Positions 1-8,900 of a stretch of 64,000 bases of DNA are shown here, piece after piece. The position numbers were made by a program, and so were the translations under genes. This DNA is from Pseudoduganella danionis. Its GTDB lineage: Bacteria; Pseudomonadota; Gammaproteobacteria; Burkholderiales; Burkholderiaceae_D. Numbering within the stretch: the first letter of the stretch is position 1; each line of letters begins with the position of its first letter. The DNA lies in assembly GCF_009720775.1 (NCBI RefSeq), contig NZ_WNKW01000001.1:1178001-1242000 (forward strand), in the 5' to 3' direction. The notes under the pieces were generated by a model. That model ran no database searches and was not told the DNA's origin. It worked only from the letters and a program-made list of their open reading frames with translations.

Positions 1-465
1 CAGACCATTTCCCAGCCGTATATCGTGGCGCGCATGATAGAGCTGATGCGCAATGGCGGTCAGCTCAAGCGGGTGCTGGAAATCGGCACGGGCTGCGGCT
101 ATCAGGCGGCCGTGCTGGCCTGCGTGGCACAGGAAGTGTATTCAATCGAACGTATCAAGCCCCTGCACGAGCTGGCCAAAGTCAATCTGCGCCCGCTGCG
201 CGTGCCCAATCTGCGCCTGCATTACGGCGATGGTATGCTAGGGTTACCGCAGGCGGCGCCATTTGATGGCATCATACTGGCTGCTGCCGGACTGGAAGTG
301 CCGCAAGCTTTGCTGGAACAGCTCGCCATAGGCGGGCGGCTGGTGGCACCTGTGGGCGCGCGCGCCCAGCATCTCGAACTCATTACCCGCACAGGCAAGG
401 CTGAATGGACTAGCGAAACGCTGGAAGACTGCCATTTTGTGCCTTTGCGGGCCGGCACCGTCTGA
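1..465 (+). CDS. pcm: Protein-L-isoaspartate O-methyltransferase, 5'-truncated by the window edge
   Basis: SAM-dependent methyltransferase that starts repair of isoaspartyl residues in aged proteins. The reading frame is open from base 1 ([12 protein letters not shown]), so the true start lies upstream. Visible family features are the TISQPYIVA segment before the fold, the SAM-binding loop [16 protein letters not shown] and the later LVAPVG strand. About 154 residues remain of a usual 210-230, so the N-terminal quarter is missing. It is followed 34 bases later by nlpD and then rpoS, the classic stationary-phase survival locus (surE-pcm-nlpD-rpoS) of beta- and gammaproteobacteria. Confidence 0.95.
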   Translation, partial: QTISQPYIVARMIELMRNGGQLKRVLEIGTGCGYQAAVLACVAQEVYSIERIKPLHELAKVNLRPLRVPNLRLHYGDGMLGLPQAAPFDGIILAAAGLEVPQALLEQLAIGGRLVAPVGARAQHLELITRTGKAEWTSETLEDCHFVPLRAGTV

Positions 466-499
466 GGGGCCGACACCCACTTTCAGGAAACATGAAGTA

Positions 500-1453
500 A
501 TGCGTATGACCAAAAAAATTTCCGCACTGATACTGGGCAGCAGCATGCTGTTAGCTGCCTGCACCAGCGTGCCGAATCAGGCGCCCGTGGTGGACCGCCA
601 TGTGGCGAGCAGCAGCAAACCGGCGCCGGTAGTGGAACCAGCGCCGCCAGTGGTGCGCGACGAGCGCGGCATGTACACGGTGAAGAAAGGCGATACCCTG
701 ATCCGCATCGCGCTCGAGTTCGGTCAGAACTACCGCGATCTGGTGAGCTGGAATAATCTGTCCAACCCCAATGACATTAAGGTCGATCAGGTACTGCGCG
801 TGCTGCCGCCGGACGCGGTGGCCGGCAGCGGCGTGCAGACGGGCGCTATTGCCATGCCGCCGGTCGACAAGCCAGTGCCGGTGGTGCGTAAAAGCGAGCC
901 GCGCGGCGATAAGAAAGCTTATTCCGAAGCGGCGCTGGCGGAGCTGCAGCGGCCTGACGGCGCCAAGCCCGACAAACCCGGCAGCAAGGCCGGTGCAGCG
1001 GCCGGTGCCGCCGCCGTGGCGGAAACGGTGGTGACAGTGCCAGCTCCCGCGCCGGCCCCGGCGCCTGCGCCGGCAGTGGAAGAGGAAAAACTTAGCTGGA
1101 TGTGGCCGGCCGACGGCAAAGTGATCGCCACTTTTGACGAAGGCAAGAACAAGGGCGTGGACATTGCCGGCAAGGCGGGCCAGCCGGTTGTCGCCGCCGG
1201 TGCAGGAAAAGTCATGTATGCCGGTAGCGGCATCCGTGGTTATGGTAATCTGGTGATTGTGAAGCACAGTAATAGCCTGCTGTCGGCCTATGCCCACAAT
1301 CGCAGCATCGTGGTCAAGGAAGGCAACACCGTAACCAAGGGACAACAGATCGCGGAAATGGGCGACTCCGACACGGATACCGTCAAGCTGCACTTTGAAA
1401 TCCGGCAGCAGGGCAAACCCGTGGATCCGTCGCGCTTCCTGCCTAACCGTTAG
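500..1453 (+). CDS. nlpD: NlpD-like lipoprotein with LysM and degenerate LytM (M23) domain
   Basis: Envelope lipoprotein that in relatives activates cell-wall amidases at the division septum. The start at 500 is preferred over an upstream in-frame start at 437 because it gives a lipoprotein signal peptide with lipobox LLAAC (Cys21). A LysM peptidoglycan-binding domain spans about residues 59-102 (YTVKKGDTLIRIA). An Ala/Pro-rich linker follows, then an M23 fold near residues 205-313. The first metal-ligand His of the family is replaced (NKGVDIAG), so it should be a regulator and not an active peptidase, as known for NlpD/EnvC. It lies 7 bases before rpoS. In related bacteria an rpoS promoter is inside nlpD, but I cannot locate it here. 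Confidence 0.95.
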   Translation: MRMTKKISALILGSSMLLAACTSVPNQAPVVDRHVASSSKPAPVVEPAPPVVRDERGMYTVKKGDTLIRIALEFGQNYRDLVSWNNLSNPNDIKVDQVLRVLPPDAVAGSGVQTGAIAMPPVDKPVPVVRKSEPRGDKKAYSEAALAELQRPDGAKPDKPGSKAGAAAGAAAVAETVVTVPAPAPAPAPAPAVEEEKLSWMWPADGKVIATFDEGKNKGVDIAGKAGQPVVAAGAGKVMYAGSGIRGYGNLVIVKHSNSLLSAYAHNRSIVVKEGNTVTKGQQIAEMGDSDTDTVKLHFEIRQQGKPVDPSRFLPNR

Positions 1454-1460
1454 CTAAGCC

Positions 1461-2462
1461 ATGACACCAAGCTCGCACGACTCCATGGATGATGACGCGC
1501 TGCCCGACGATTTCCGCGACGATGGCAGCGAAGAGGTTGCCATCGAACCGGCCGAAGGCGAAGTACTGGCCACCGGCGCCGTGCTGGAAAGTGTCGACGA
1601 GCTGAAAAAAGTGCTGGCGGCCGAACTGTCGACCGACACCACCCAGCACTATCTGAACCAGATCGGCACCCGTCCGCTGCTGACGGCTGCGCAGGAAGTG
1701 CATTACGCCACGCTGGCCAAGAATGGCGACTTCGCCGCGCGCCAGACCATGATCGAGCATAATCTGCGGCTGGTGGTGTCGATTGCCAAGCATTACATCA
1801 ATCGCGGTGTGGTGCTGCTCGACATGATAGAAGAGGGCAACATCGGCCTGATGCGCGCGATCGACAAGTTCGAGCCCGAACGCGGTTTCCGCTTTTCCAC
1901 CTATGCGACGTGGTGGATACGCCAGAGCATAGAGCGCGCCATCATGAATCAGGCCCGTACCGTGCGTCTGCCCGTGCACATGGTGCGCGAACTGAACCAG
2001 ATTTTGCGCGGCAAATACCATCTCGAAGCGCGCCAGCATGACGGCAAGGATGCCACGGCGGAAGACATTGCCGAATTGGTGGGGCGTCCCGTGGAAGAAG
2101 TGCAGGACATCCTTGCCATGTCCGAGCATGCGACTTCGCTCGATGCGCCGCTCGACAACGATCCCCAGTCCTCGCTGATGGACATGCTGCCCGGCGCCAG
2201 CGAAGACAGCCCCGATGCGCGTGCCGAACACCATGAAATGACGCTGCTGGTGCGCGACTGGTTGACCCGTCTGCCGGACAAGCAGCGCGTGGTCATCATG
2301 CGCCGTTTCGGCCTCGACAACGACGATCCGGCCACGCTGGAAACCCTGGCCGAGGAAATGGGCGTGACGCGCGAGCGGGTGCGCCAGATCCAGCAGGAAG
2401 CTCTCATCAAGCTCAAGCGCGCCATGGCTGCGCGTGGCGTGGTGCGCGATTCGCTGCTGTAG
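1461..2462 (+). CDS. rpoS: RNA polymerase sigma factor RpoS (sigma-38)
   Basis: Stationary-phase and general-stress sigma factor. The 333-residue protein has an acidic N-terminus and region 1.2 ([18 protein letters not shown]). Regions 2.1-2.4 run from [16 protein letters not shown] to [17 protein letters not shown]. Region 3 follows, and the region 4.2 helix-turn-helix is [20 protein letters not shown]. Order and length match RpoS and not RpoD, which is far longer, or RpoH. It directly follows nlpD and is probably co-transcribed with it. Many genes further right (glycine zipper, BON, DUF883, ferritin-like, TraR) are of types often RpoS-dependent, but no specific promoter evidence is visible. 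Confidence 0.97.
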   Translation: MTPSSHDSMDDDALPDDFRDDGSEEVAIEPAEGEVLATGAVLESVDELKKVLAAELSTDTTQHYLNQIGTRPLLTAAQEVHYATLAKNGDFAARQTMIEHNLRLVVSIAKHYINRGVVLLDMIEEGNIGLMRAIDKFEPERGFRFSTYATWWIRQSIERAIMNQARTVRLPVHMVRELNQILRGKYHLEARQHDGKDATAEDIAELVGRPVEEVQDILAMSEHATSLDAPLDNDPQSSLMDMLPGASEDSPDARAEHHEMTLLVRDWLTRLPDKQRVVIMRRFGLDNDDPATLETLAEEMGVTRERVRQIQQEALIKLKRAMAARGVVRDSLL

Positions 2463-2560
2463 TCGCGCGCGGTTCTGCTATCATATTGGCCTCTCTGGTG
2501 CTGATCCCGTGCCGCGCGCCGCTGCGGTGATCGCCGGCCATACTCCTTATTCTGAAGCTT

Positions 2561-3904
2561 ATGCAAGAAAATACCCTCGTCATCAAATCGCTCGATATGG
2601 ACGCCCGCGGCGTCGGCCATCTGGAAAATGAAGATGGTTCGCCCGGCAAAGTGGTGTTTGTCGAAGGTGCATTGCCGGGTGAACGGGTGACCTTCACGAC
2701 CTTCAAGAAGAAGAAAAACTGGGAAATGGCGCGCATGGATGAACTGCTGCGCGAATCGTATATGCGCGTGCAGCCGCAATGCCGCCATTTCGCCATTTGC
2801 GGCGGTTGCTCGATGCAGCATCTGGAGCCGTCGGCGCAGGTGGCCGTCAAGCAGCGCGTGCTGGAAGATAATCTGGTCCACATCGGCAAGGTCAAAGCCG
2901 AGTCCATGATGCGTCCGCTGTACGGCCCGACCTGGGGCTACCGCTATCGCGCCCGTCTGTCGGTGCGCCACGTGGCCAAGAAAGGCACGGTGCTGGTAGG
3001 CTTCCACGAAAAGAAATCCGTGTTCGTGGCCGATATCCAGAGCTGCGAAATTCTGCCGCGCCATGTGTCGGATCTGCTGATGCCGCTGCGTGCGCTGATC
3101 GGTTCGCTGTCGCTGTTCGATCAGATTCCGCAGATCGAAGTGGCCATCGGGGAAGGCGTGACGGCACTGGTGCTGCGCATCATGGCACCGCTGACGGCGG
3201 ATGACGAAGTCAAGCTGAAAGCTTTTGCAGACCAGCACCAGATCCAGTTCTGGCTGCAGACCAAAGGGCCTGATACGGCCGTGCCTTACTATCCGCTGGG
3301 CGACGAGCTGCATTATCTGCTGCCGGAATTCGGCATCCGCATGCCGTTCAAGCCGGTCGATTTTACGCAGGTGAACCACTATATCAACCGCGTGCTGGTG
3401 GCCAAGGCGCTGCGTCTGCTGGAAGTGCAGCCGCAGGATCGCGTGGCCGACCTGTTCTGCGGCCTCGGCAACTTCACCTTGCCGCTGGCCACGCAGGCAC
3501 GCGAAGTGGTGGGCATCGAAGGCCTGACTTCGCTGACCGAGCGCGCGCTGGACAATGCCAAGGCCAACGGCCTGTCCGACAAGACCACGTTCTACACGCG
3601 CAATCTGTTCGAAATCACGGCCGATCACTTGATCGAACTGGGCAAGTTCGACCGCATGCTGATCGACCCGCCACGCGATGGCGCGATGGCGCTCAGCGAA
3701 GCGCTGGTGGCGCTGAGCCAGAGCCGTGCCGACCTGCTGCCGCGCCGTATCGTGTATGTGTCGTGCAGCCCGTCCACGCTGGCGCGCGATGCGGGCATTC
3801 TCGTCAACGCCGGCTACACGCTGAGCAAAGCCGGTGTGGTGAATATGTTCCCCCACACTTCGCACGTGGAATCGATGGCCGTATTCGATCTGCCTGCGGC
3901 CTGA
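2561..3904 (+). CDS. rlmD: 23S rRNA (uracil-1939-C5)-methyltransferase RlmD
   Basis: Iron-sulfur RNA methyltransferase (RumA/TrmA family) that makes m5U1939 in 23S rRNA. The N-terminal TRAM-like region is followed by a 4Fe-4S motif with Cys74, Cys80 and Cys83 (CRHFAICGGCSMQHL) and a later Cys in the QSCEIL segment. The SAM-binding motif is VADLFCGLGNFTLPLA, and the catalytic nucleophile is Cys402 in VYVSCSPSTLARD. The length of 447 residues is usual. It follows rpoS by 98 bases, a placement common in betaproteobacteria, and ends at a strong terminator. Confidence 0.95.
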   Translation: MQENTLVIKSLDMDARGVGHLENEDGSPGKVVFVEGALPGERVTFTTFKKKKNWEMARMDELLRESYMRVQPQCRHFAICGGCSMQHLEPSAQVAVKQRVLEDNLVHIGKVKAESMMRPLYGPTWGYRYRARLSVRHVAKKGTVLVGFHEKKSVFVADIQSCEILPRHVSDLLMPLRALIGSLSLFDQIPQIEVAIGEGVTALVLRIMAPLTADDEVKLKAFADQHQIQFWLQTKGPDTAVPYYPLGDELHYLLPEFGIRMPFKPVDFTQVNHYINRVLVAKALRLLEVQPQDRVADLFCGLGNFTLPLATQAREVVGIEGLTSLTERALDNAKANGLSDKTTFYTRNLFEITADHLIELGKFDRMLIDPPRDGAMALSEALVALSQSRADLLPRRIVYVSCSPSTLARDAGILVNAGYTLSKAGVVNMFPHTSHVESMAVFDLPAA

Positions 3905-3926
3905 GTACGCGGCCCTGTGGCCGGAT

Positions 3927-3958
3927 AAAAACAGCGCAACCACGGTTGCGCTGTTTTT
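3927..3958. terminator. Bidirectional rho-independent terminator
   Basis: A perfect 14-base inverted repeat (left arm 3927-3940, loop CACG, right arm 3945-3958) has a GC-rich core, with A-run and T-run ends. It lies between the convergent rlmD and SDR genes and can end transcripts from both sides. Confidence 0.9.
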
Positions 3959-3973
3959 GTTTGCGTCGCCGGA

Positions 3974-4777
3974 TCAGGTGCGGGTGATCGACAGGCCGCC
4001 ATCGACCAGTGCGGCCGTGCCGGTGACGAAGGATGCATCATCGGAGGCCAGATACAACACCGAGCGGGCCAGTTCCTGTGGCGTGGCGATGCGCTTCAGT
4101 GCATGCAGTCCCGTGATAAAGCTCTGCGATTCCGCCGTATGGTTGGTGTCGCGGTACATATCGGTATCCACCGCACCGGGCAGCACGGCGTTGACCCGTA
4201 CGCCTTGCGCGCCATATTCGGCGGCCAGCGTTTGGGTCAGGCCGATCAGGCCGGACTTGCTGGCGGCATAGGCGGCCATGCCGGGGAAGGACACGGTGTG
4301 ACCGACAAAGGTCGAGGTGAAGATCACCGAACCGCCGCCGTTGTTCTGCATCTGCGCGATCTGGTGCTTGGCACCGTAGAAGGCGCCCGTCAGATTGATG
4401 GCCAGCGTATCGTTCCAGCCGTCGGCCGAAATACTCGTGCTGGCGCCGCTCTCGCCTATGGTGCCGGCGTTGTTGAAAGCGATGTCGAGCCGGCCGTAGC
4501 GCTGCACGGCCAGCGCCACCAGCGCGGCGGCATAGTCTTCCGAGCGCACGTCGCCGGCCAGTGCCACGGCTTCGCCGCCCGCTTCGATAATTTCGCCGAC
4601 CAGTTTCTGCAGCTCGGCATCGCGGCGGGCGCCCACTACCAGTTTGGCGCCTTCGGCGGCAAACAGCAGGGCGGTAGCGCGGCCTATGCCGGAGCTGGCG
4701 CCCGTGATCAGGGCGACTTTGCCTTGCAGGCGCTGGCTGGTGGCGGTATTGGTGATATGGCTAGCTGGGTGGTTCAT
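3974..4777 (-). CDS. SDR-family NAD(P)-dependent oxidoreductase
   Basis: Classical short-chain dehydrogenase/reductase of 267 residues. The start at 4777 is chosen because an AAGGAG site sits 7 bases upstream; a longer in-frame extension to 4936 would overlap the divergent LysR gene and lacks family similarity. Visible motifs are the nucleotide-binding TGASSGIG (residues 25-32), NNAG (102-105) and the catalytic Tyr170-x3-Lys174 in YAASK. Substrate cannot be told; glucose 1-dehydrogenase-like and 3-oxoacyl reductase-like enzymes share this form. The divergent LysR gene is its likely regulator. Confidence 0.9.
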   Translation of the reverse strand: MNHPASHITNTATSQRLQGKVALITGASSGIGRATALLFAAEGAKLVVGARRDAELQKLVGEIIEAGGEAVALAGDVRSEDYAAALVALAVQRYGRLDIAFNNAGTIGESGASTSISADGWNDTLAINLTGAFYGAKHQIAQMQNNGGGSVIFTSTFVGHTVSFPGMAAYAASKSGLIGLTQTLAAEYGAQGVRVNAVLPGAVDTDMYRDTNHTAESQSFITGLHALKRIATPQELARSVLYLASDDASFVTGTAALVDGGLSITRT

Positions 4778-4875
4778 TTTGCGGCTCCTTAAAATGGGGA
4801 AGAGTGAATGTCTGCTACGGAAACCAGTGTAGGATTGAAACCGCGTCCGGATAAGTGAGCAAAAGAAGGAGCTTG

Positions 4876-4894
4876 TGTTCGGTATAATCGAACA
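4876..4894. promoter_or_regulatory. Inverted repeat over a -10 hexamer in the SDR/LysR intergenic region
   Basis: TGTTCG and CGAACA arms flank the seven bases GTATAAT, which include a perfect -10 element TATAAT (4883-4888) oriented toward the LysR gene at 4917. Such an arrangement would fit LysR autoregulation. That is inference; no clear -35 was seen. Confidence 0.45.
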
Positions 4895-4916
4895 ATCGCG
4901 TATCCGGGAGGGCAGC

Positions 4917-5819
4917 ATGGTCAAACTCGATGGCATCAGTAGCTTCGTCGCGATCGCCGAAGCCGGCTCTATCAGCGCGGCGGCGCGCCGTTTGCATCTG
5001 TCGAAATCCGTGGTCAGCGAACGGCTGGCCGAGCTGGAACAGCATCTGGGAGCGCCGCTGTTTCACCGCACCACCCGCAAGCTGAGCCTGACGGAAGATG
5101 GCAGCGCCTTTCTCGAACGGGCCAACCGCATCGTCTGGGAAGTGCAGGATGCGGTGACGGAAGTGGCCGAGCGGCGCGGCAGCCTGAGTGGCCCCATGCG
5201 CCTGTCGGCGCCCGTCACGTTCGGGCGCATGCATCTGGGGCCGGCGCTGTATCCGTTTCTGGCCCGGCATCCGGGCATTTCGCTGACGCTGGAACTGGAC
5301 GACCGCCGCATCGACGCAGCAGCGGAGGGCTATGACGCCGTGATCCGCCATGGCACGGTGGAAGACAGCCGGCTGGTGGCGCTGCCGCTGGCGCCCAGCC
5401 GGCGCCTGCTGGTGGCCGCGCCCGACTATCTGGCACGGCATGGCAGGCCCGACTCGCTGGCCGCCTTGCGTCAGCACCGCGCCATCTACTACACCAACCG
5501 CAACGTGGCCGACTGGCGCTTTGCCGATGTGCGGCAGGATGTTTTCGTACGTCCGCCGGCTGCACTGCGCGTCAACAATGGCGACATGATGCGCGATGCG
5601 GCGCTGGCCGGTCTGGGGCTGGCGCTGCTGCCCAGTTTTATCGTGGGCGAAGAACTGCGCGCCGGCACGCTGGTCAGGCTCGATATCGGCCACGAAGCGG
5701 CGCAGGAGCTGATCTACGTGGCCCACCCCGAAGGACGGCGCGCTTCGCACAAACTGCGCACGCTGGTGAGCACCTTGCGCGAGCATTTCGGCACGCCGCC
5801 ATACTGGGATGTGGTCTAG
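4917..5819 (+). CDS. LysR-family transcriptional regulator
   Basis: A 300-residue LTTR. The start at 4917 follows a GGGAGG ribosome-binding site; an upstream in-frame ATG at 4875 would read through the putative promoter. The N-terminal winged helix-turn-helix is residues about 4-60 (FVAIAEAGSISAAARRLHLSKSVVSERL), followed by a coiled linker and a periplasmic-binding-protein-like effector domain typical of the CrgA/DsdC-like group. It is divergently transcribed from the SDR gene 139 bases away, the standard LTTR-target layout. The effector is unknown. Confidence 0.92.
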   Translation: MVKLDGISSFVAIAEAGSISAAARRLHLSKSVVSERLAELEQHLGAPLFHRTTRKLSLTEDGSAFLERANRIVWEVQDAVTEVAERRGSLSGPMRLSAPVTFGRMHLGPALYPFLARHPGISLTLELDDRRIDAAAEGYDAVIRHGTVEDSRLVALPLAPSRRLLVAAPDYLARHGRPDSLAALRQHRAIYYTNRNVADWRFADVRQDVFVRPPAALRVNNGDMMRDAALAGLGLALLPSFIVGEELRAGTLVRLDIGHEAAQELIYVAHPEGRRASHKLRTLVSTLREHFGTPPYWDVV

Positions 5820-5872
5820 CGCCCACGGCGAGCTTTAAGTATTTGAAGTTTGATGTTTTTCCGGTAATGTTG

Positions 5873-5901
5873 TTGACTTTGCTTTTGGTGTTTGCAACAC
5901 T
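5873..5901 (+). promoter_or_regulatory. Weak sigma-70-like promoter before the macroglobulin gene
   Basis: TTGACT (5873-5878) is followed after 17 bases by AACACT (5896-5901), a poor -10. It lies 33 bases before the start codon at 5934, in an AT-richer leader. Tentative. Confidence 0.3.
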
Positions 5902-5933
5902 GAGCTGTTTCCCTTACAGCTTACGGAGTTGGC

Positions 5934-8900
5934 ATGCGCCTGCTGTCCCGTCTCGCCGGTATCGCTGCCTTGTGCAGCCTGCCGCTGGCCGTTCTGGCCG
6001 AATCCTCGATCACGCGTTTTTCTCCTGTCGGTACGGTCAAGCAGGTGCGCCAGGTCAAAGCGCGCTTCAGCGCGCAGATGGTGCCGCTGGGCGACCTGCG
6101 GCTGGATGATCCGTTCAGCATCGATTGTGGCGTGCCGGGCAAGGGGCGCTGGGTCGATGGGCGCAACTGGGTCTATGATTTCGAGCGCGATCTGCCGGCT
6201 GCCGAGTCCTGTCGCTTCACGCTCAAGGACAGTGTGCGTGATCTGGCTGGCCAGCCACTGGCCGGTGAGCACAGTTACAGCTTCAATACGGGCGGACCCA
6301 AGATCCTCATGTCCTCGCCGCGTCAGGGCGCTTACGACATCGACGAACAGCAGGTCTTCATACTGGGACTGGATGCGCCAGCCACGAGTGAGAGCATCAG
6401 CGAACACGCTTGGTGCCGTGCGCAGGGCATCAATGAGCGCATAGGCGTGCGCCTGCTGACGGGCGAAGAACGCCAGCGCGTGCTCGATCAGCGCAAGGAT
6501 CTGGTGGAGCGCCATCTGGTGGCGTACTACCGTGCCCGTGGCGTGGTGTGGAGTGCCCGGCTGGCGGTGCGCGACAAGCGCCTCGAGCAGCTCTCGCTGG
6601 CGGTCCTGCAGTGCAAGCAGCGCCTGCCGGCCAAGGCTGAAGTGACGCTGGTCTGGGGCGCCGGCATCGCCGCAGAAAACGGCATGAGCAGCGCGCAAGA
6701 TCAGCACTGGTCGTTCAGTACGCGGCCGGATTTTACGGCCAGCTTTAGTTGCGACAAGCTGAAAAAGAATGGCGGCTGCATTCCCTTCCTGCCGATGCGG
6801 CTGGGCTTTTCCGCGCCGGTGCGCAAGGCCGACATGCTGGCCATCAGCTTGCGCGGGCCGGGCGGAAAAACTTATCACGGCACGCTGCCGAAAGAGCAGC
6901 AGGCGGAATTCGTCGATACGCTGGAGTTCAAAGGCCCGTTCCCCGAGCGTGCCGCATTCACGCTGAATTTGCCGGCAGGGCTCAAGGATGACGGCGGGCG
7001 CAGCCTGCTCAATGCGGAACGCTTCCCGCTGGCCGTGCGCACGGATGCACAGCCGCCGCTGATCAAATTCCCGGCGCGCTTCGGCATCATCGAAGCGCGC
7101 GGCGATCGCATGCTGCCGGTCACGCTGCGCAATGTGGAAGCCAGTCTGGCCGTGGCGGCAGCAAAGATCGAAGGCAGCAGCCTGCGCGTCAATGATGCTG
7201 CCTTGGCGCAGGAGCAGCAGGACCGCCAGATCATGGACTGGCTGCACCGTCTGACCGGCTATGGCGGCGAGCCGCGCGAACTGGCTGGCGACGCGCTGTA
7301 TCAGCCGCTGCTGGCGCAAAAGAAGGGTGCCGCTGCCAGCGGCATCGAGCGCTTCGCCGTACCGAAACCGGCTGGCCGTCAGGCCATGGAAGTAGTAGGC
7401 ATCCCGCTGCGCAAGCCGGGCTTCTATGTGGTGGAACTGGCCAGCCCACGGCTCGGTGCCGGGCTGGCCGAAAAGCCGGCGCCCGCCTATGTCAGCGCGG
7501 CTGCGCTGGTGACCAATATGGTGGCGCACTTCAAGCACGGCGCCAGCTCCTCGCTGGTGTGGGTGACGTCGCTCGATCAGGGCAAGCCGGTCGCGCAGGC
7601 GCAGGTCAGCATACGTGATTGCGACGGCAAGCTGCTGCGTCAGGGCGTGACCAATCAGCAGGGCGTGGCCAGTTTCAGCGGTGAACTGCCCGAGCGCCAG
7701 TGCATGGGCAGCAGCGCCTACTTCATCACGGCGCGCAGCGGCAACGATATGACCTTTACTGCGTCGGACTGGACGCGCGGTATCGAGAGCTGGCGCTTCA
7801 ACGTGCCGTCCGGCGACCGGCGCGATGAAAACGTGCTGGCCACTACCGTATTCGATCGCACCTTGCTGCGTGCCGGCGAAACCGTACACATGAAGCACTT
7901 CCTGCGCCGGCATACGGAGCAGGGCTTCAGCCTGCTGACGGCCGACAGTGCGAGTAACCGCGGGCGTGGCGCTTTCGGCCGCCAGCTGACGCCGGACGAG
8001 CGCAAGGCCCAGCCGGAGAACGTACAGCTGCTGCATGAAGGCAGCGAGCAGCGCTATCAGGTGGCGCTCAAGTGGAGTGCCAATGGCAGCGCCGAAAGCG
8101 AATGGCATATTCCGGCCGACGCCAAGCAGGGCTGGTATCAACTGCTGCTGGGTGGGCGCGATGCAGGGCGTTTCCGCGTCGAGCAGTTCCGCGTGCCCAC
8201 CATGAAGGCGGTGATGCAGGGGCCGAAGACGCCGGCCGTGCAGGCCAGCAGCGTGGATCTCGATGTGCAGCTCAGCTATCTGTCGGGCGGCGCTGCGGCC
8301 GGTGTACCGGTACAGTTGCGTACTGTATTGCAGAACAAATCGCTGTATTTCGAGGACTATGCCGACTTCACCTTCAATGCCGGCGATGTGCGCACGGGCA
8401 TGGAGCGCGAGCAGCCCGTGTTCGACGACGATGAAGGCAGCTTCGAGGGCGAGCAGGGCGATGCCAGCGCCGCCAGCGGCTTCAAGACCCGCAAGCTAAC
8501 GCTGGACAAGCAGGGCGGCGCGCGTGTAACGCTGGACCAGTTGCCGGCAGTGACTACGCCGCAGGAACTGCTGACGGAAATGTCGTATCAGGATGCGAAT
8601 GGCGAAACGCTGTCGGCCACTACCACCATCCCGCTGTGGAACTCGGCCTATCTGATCGGCCTGCAGCCCGATGGCTGGGTGGCCAGCAAGGATGGTCTGA
8701 AGTTCACCGTGGTGGTGCTCGATGTGCAGGGCAAGCCGGTCGCTCAGGCGCCCGTGACGGTGGACTTCTTCCAGCGCCTGCAGTATTCGCACCGGCGCCG
8801 TCTGATCGGCGGCTTCTACGCCTATGAAAACCAGAGCGAAGTCAAAGCGCTGGGGCCGGCCTGCGCGGGCCAGACGGATAGCCGTGGCTTGCTGATCTGC

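Noticed and set aside
1949..3943. A 664-codon open frame on the minus strand
   Set aside because: It runs antisense through rpoS and rlmD, has low-complexity His/Gln/Arg composition and no ribosome-binding site; a shadow of high-GC coding.
5835..8141. A 768-codon minus-strand open frame opposite the macroglobulin gene
   Set aside because: Antisense to well-conserved coding sequence, with shadow-type composition and no domain.
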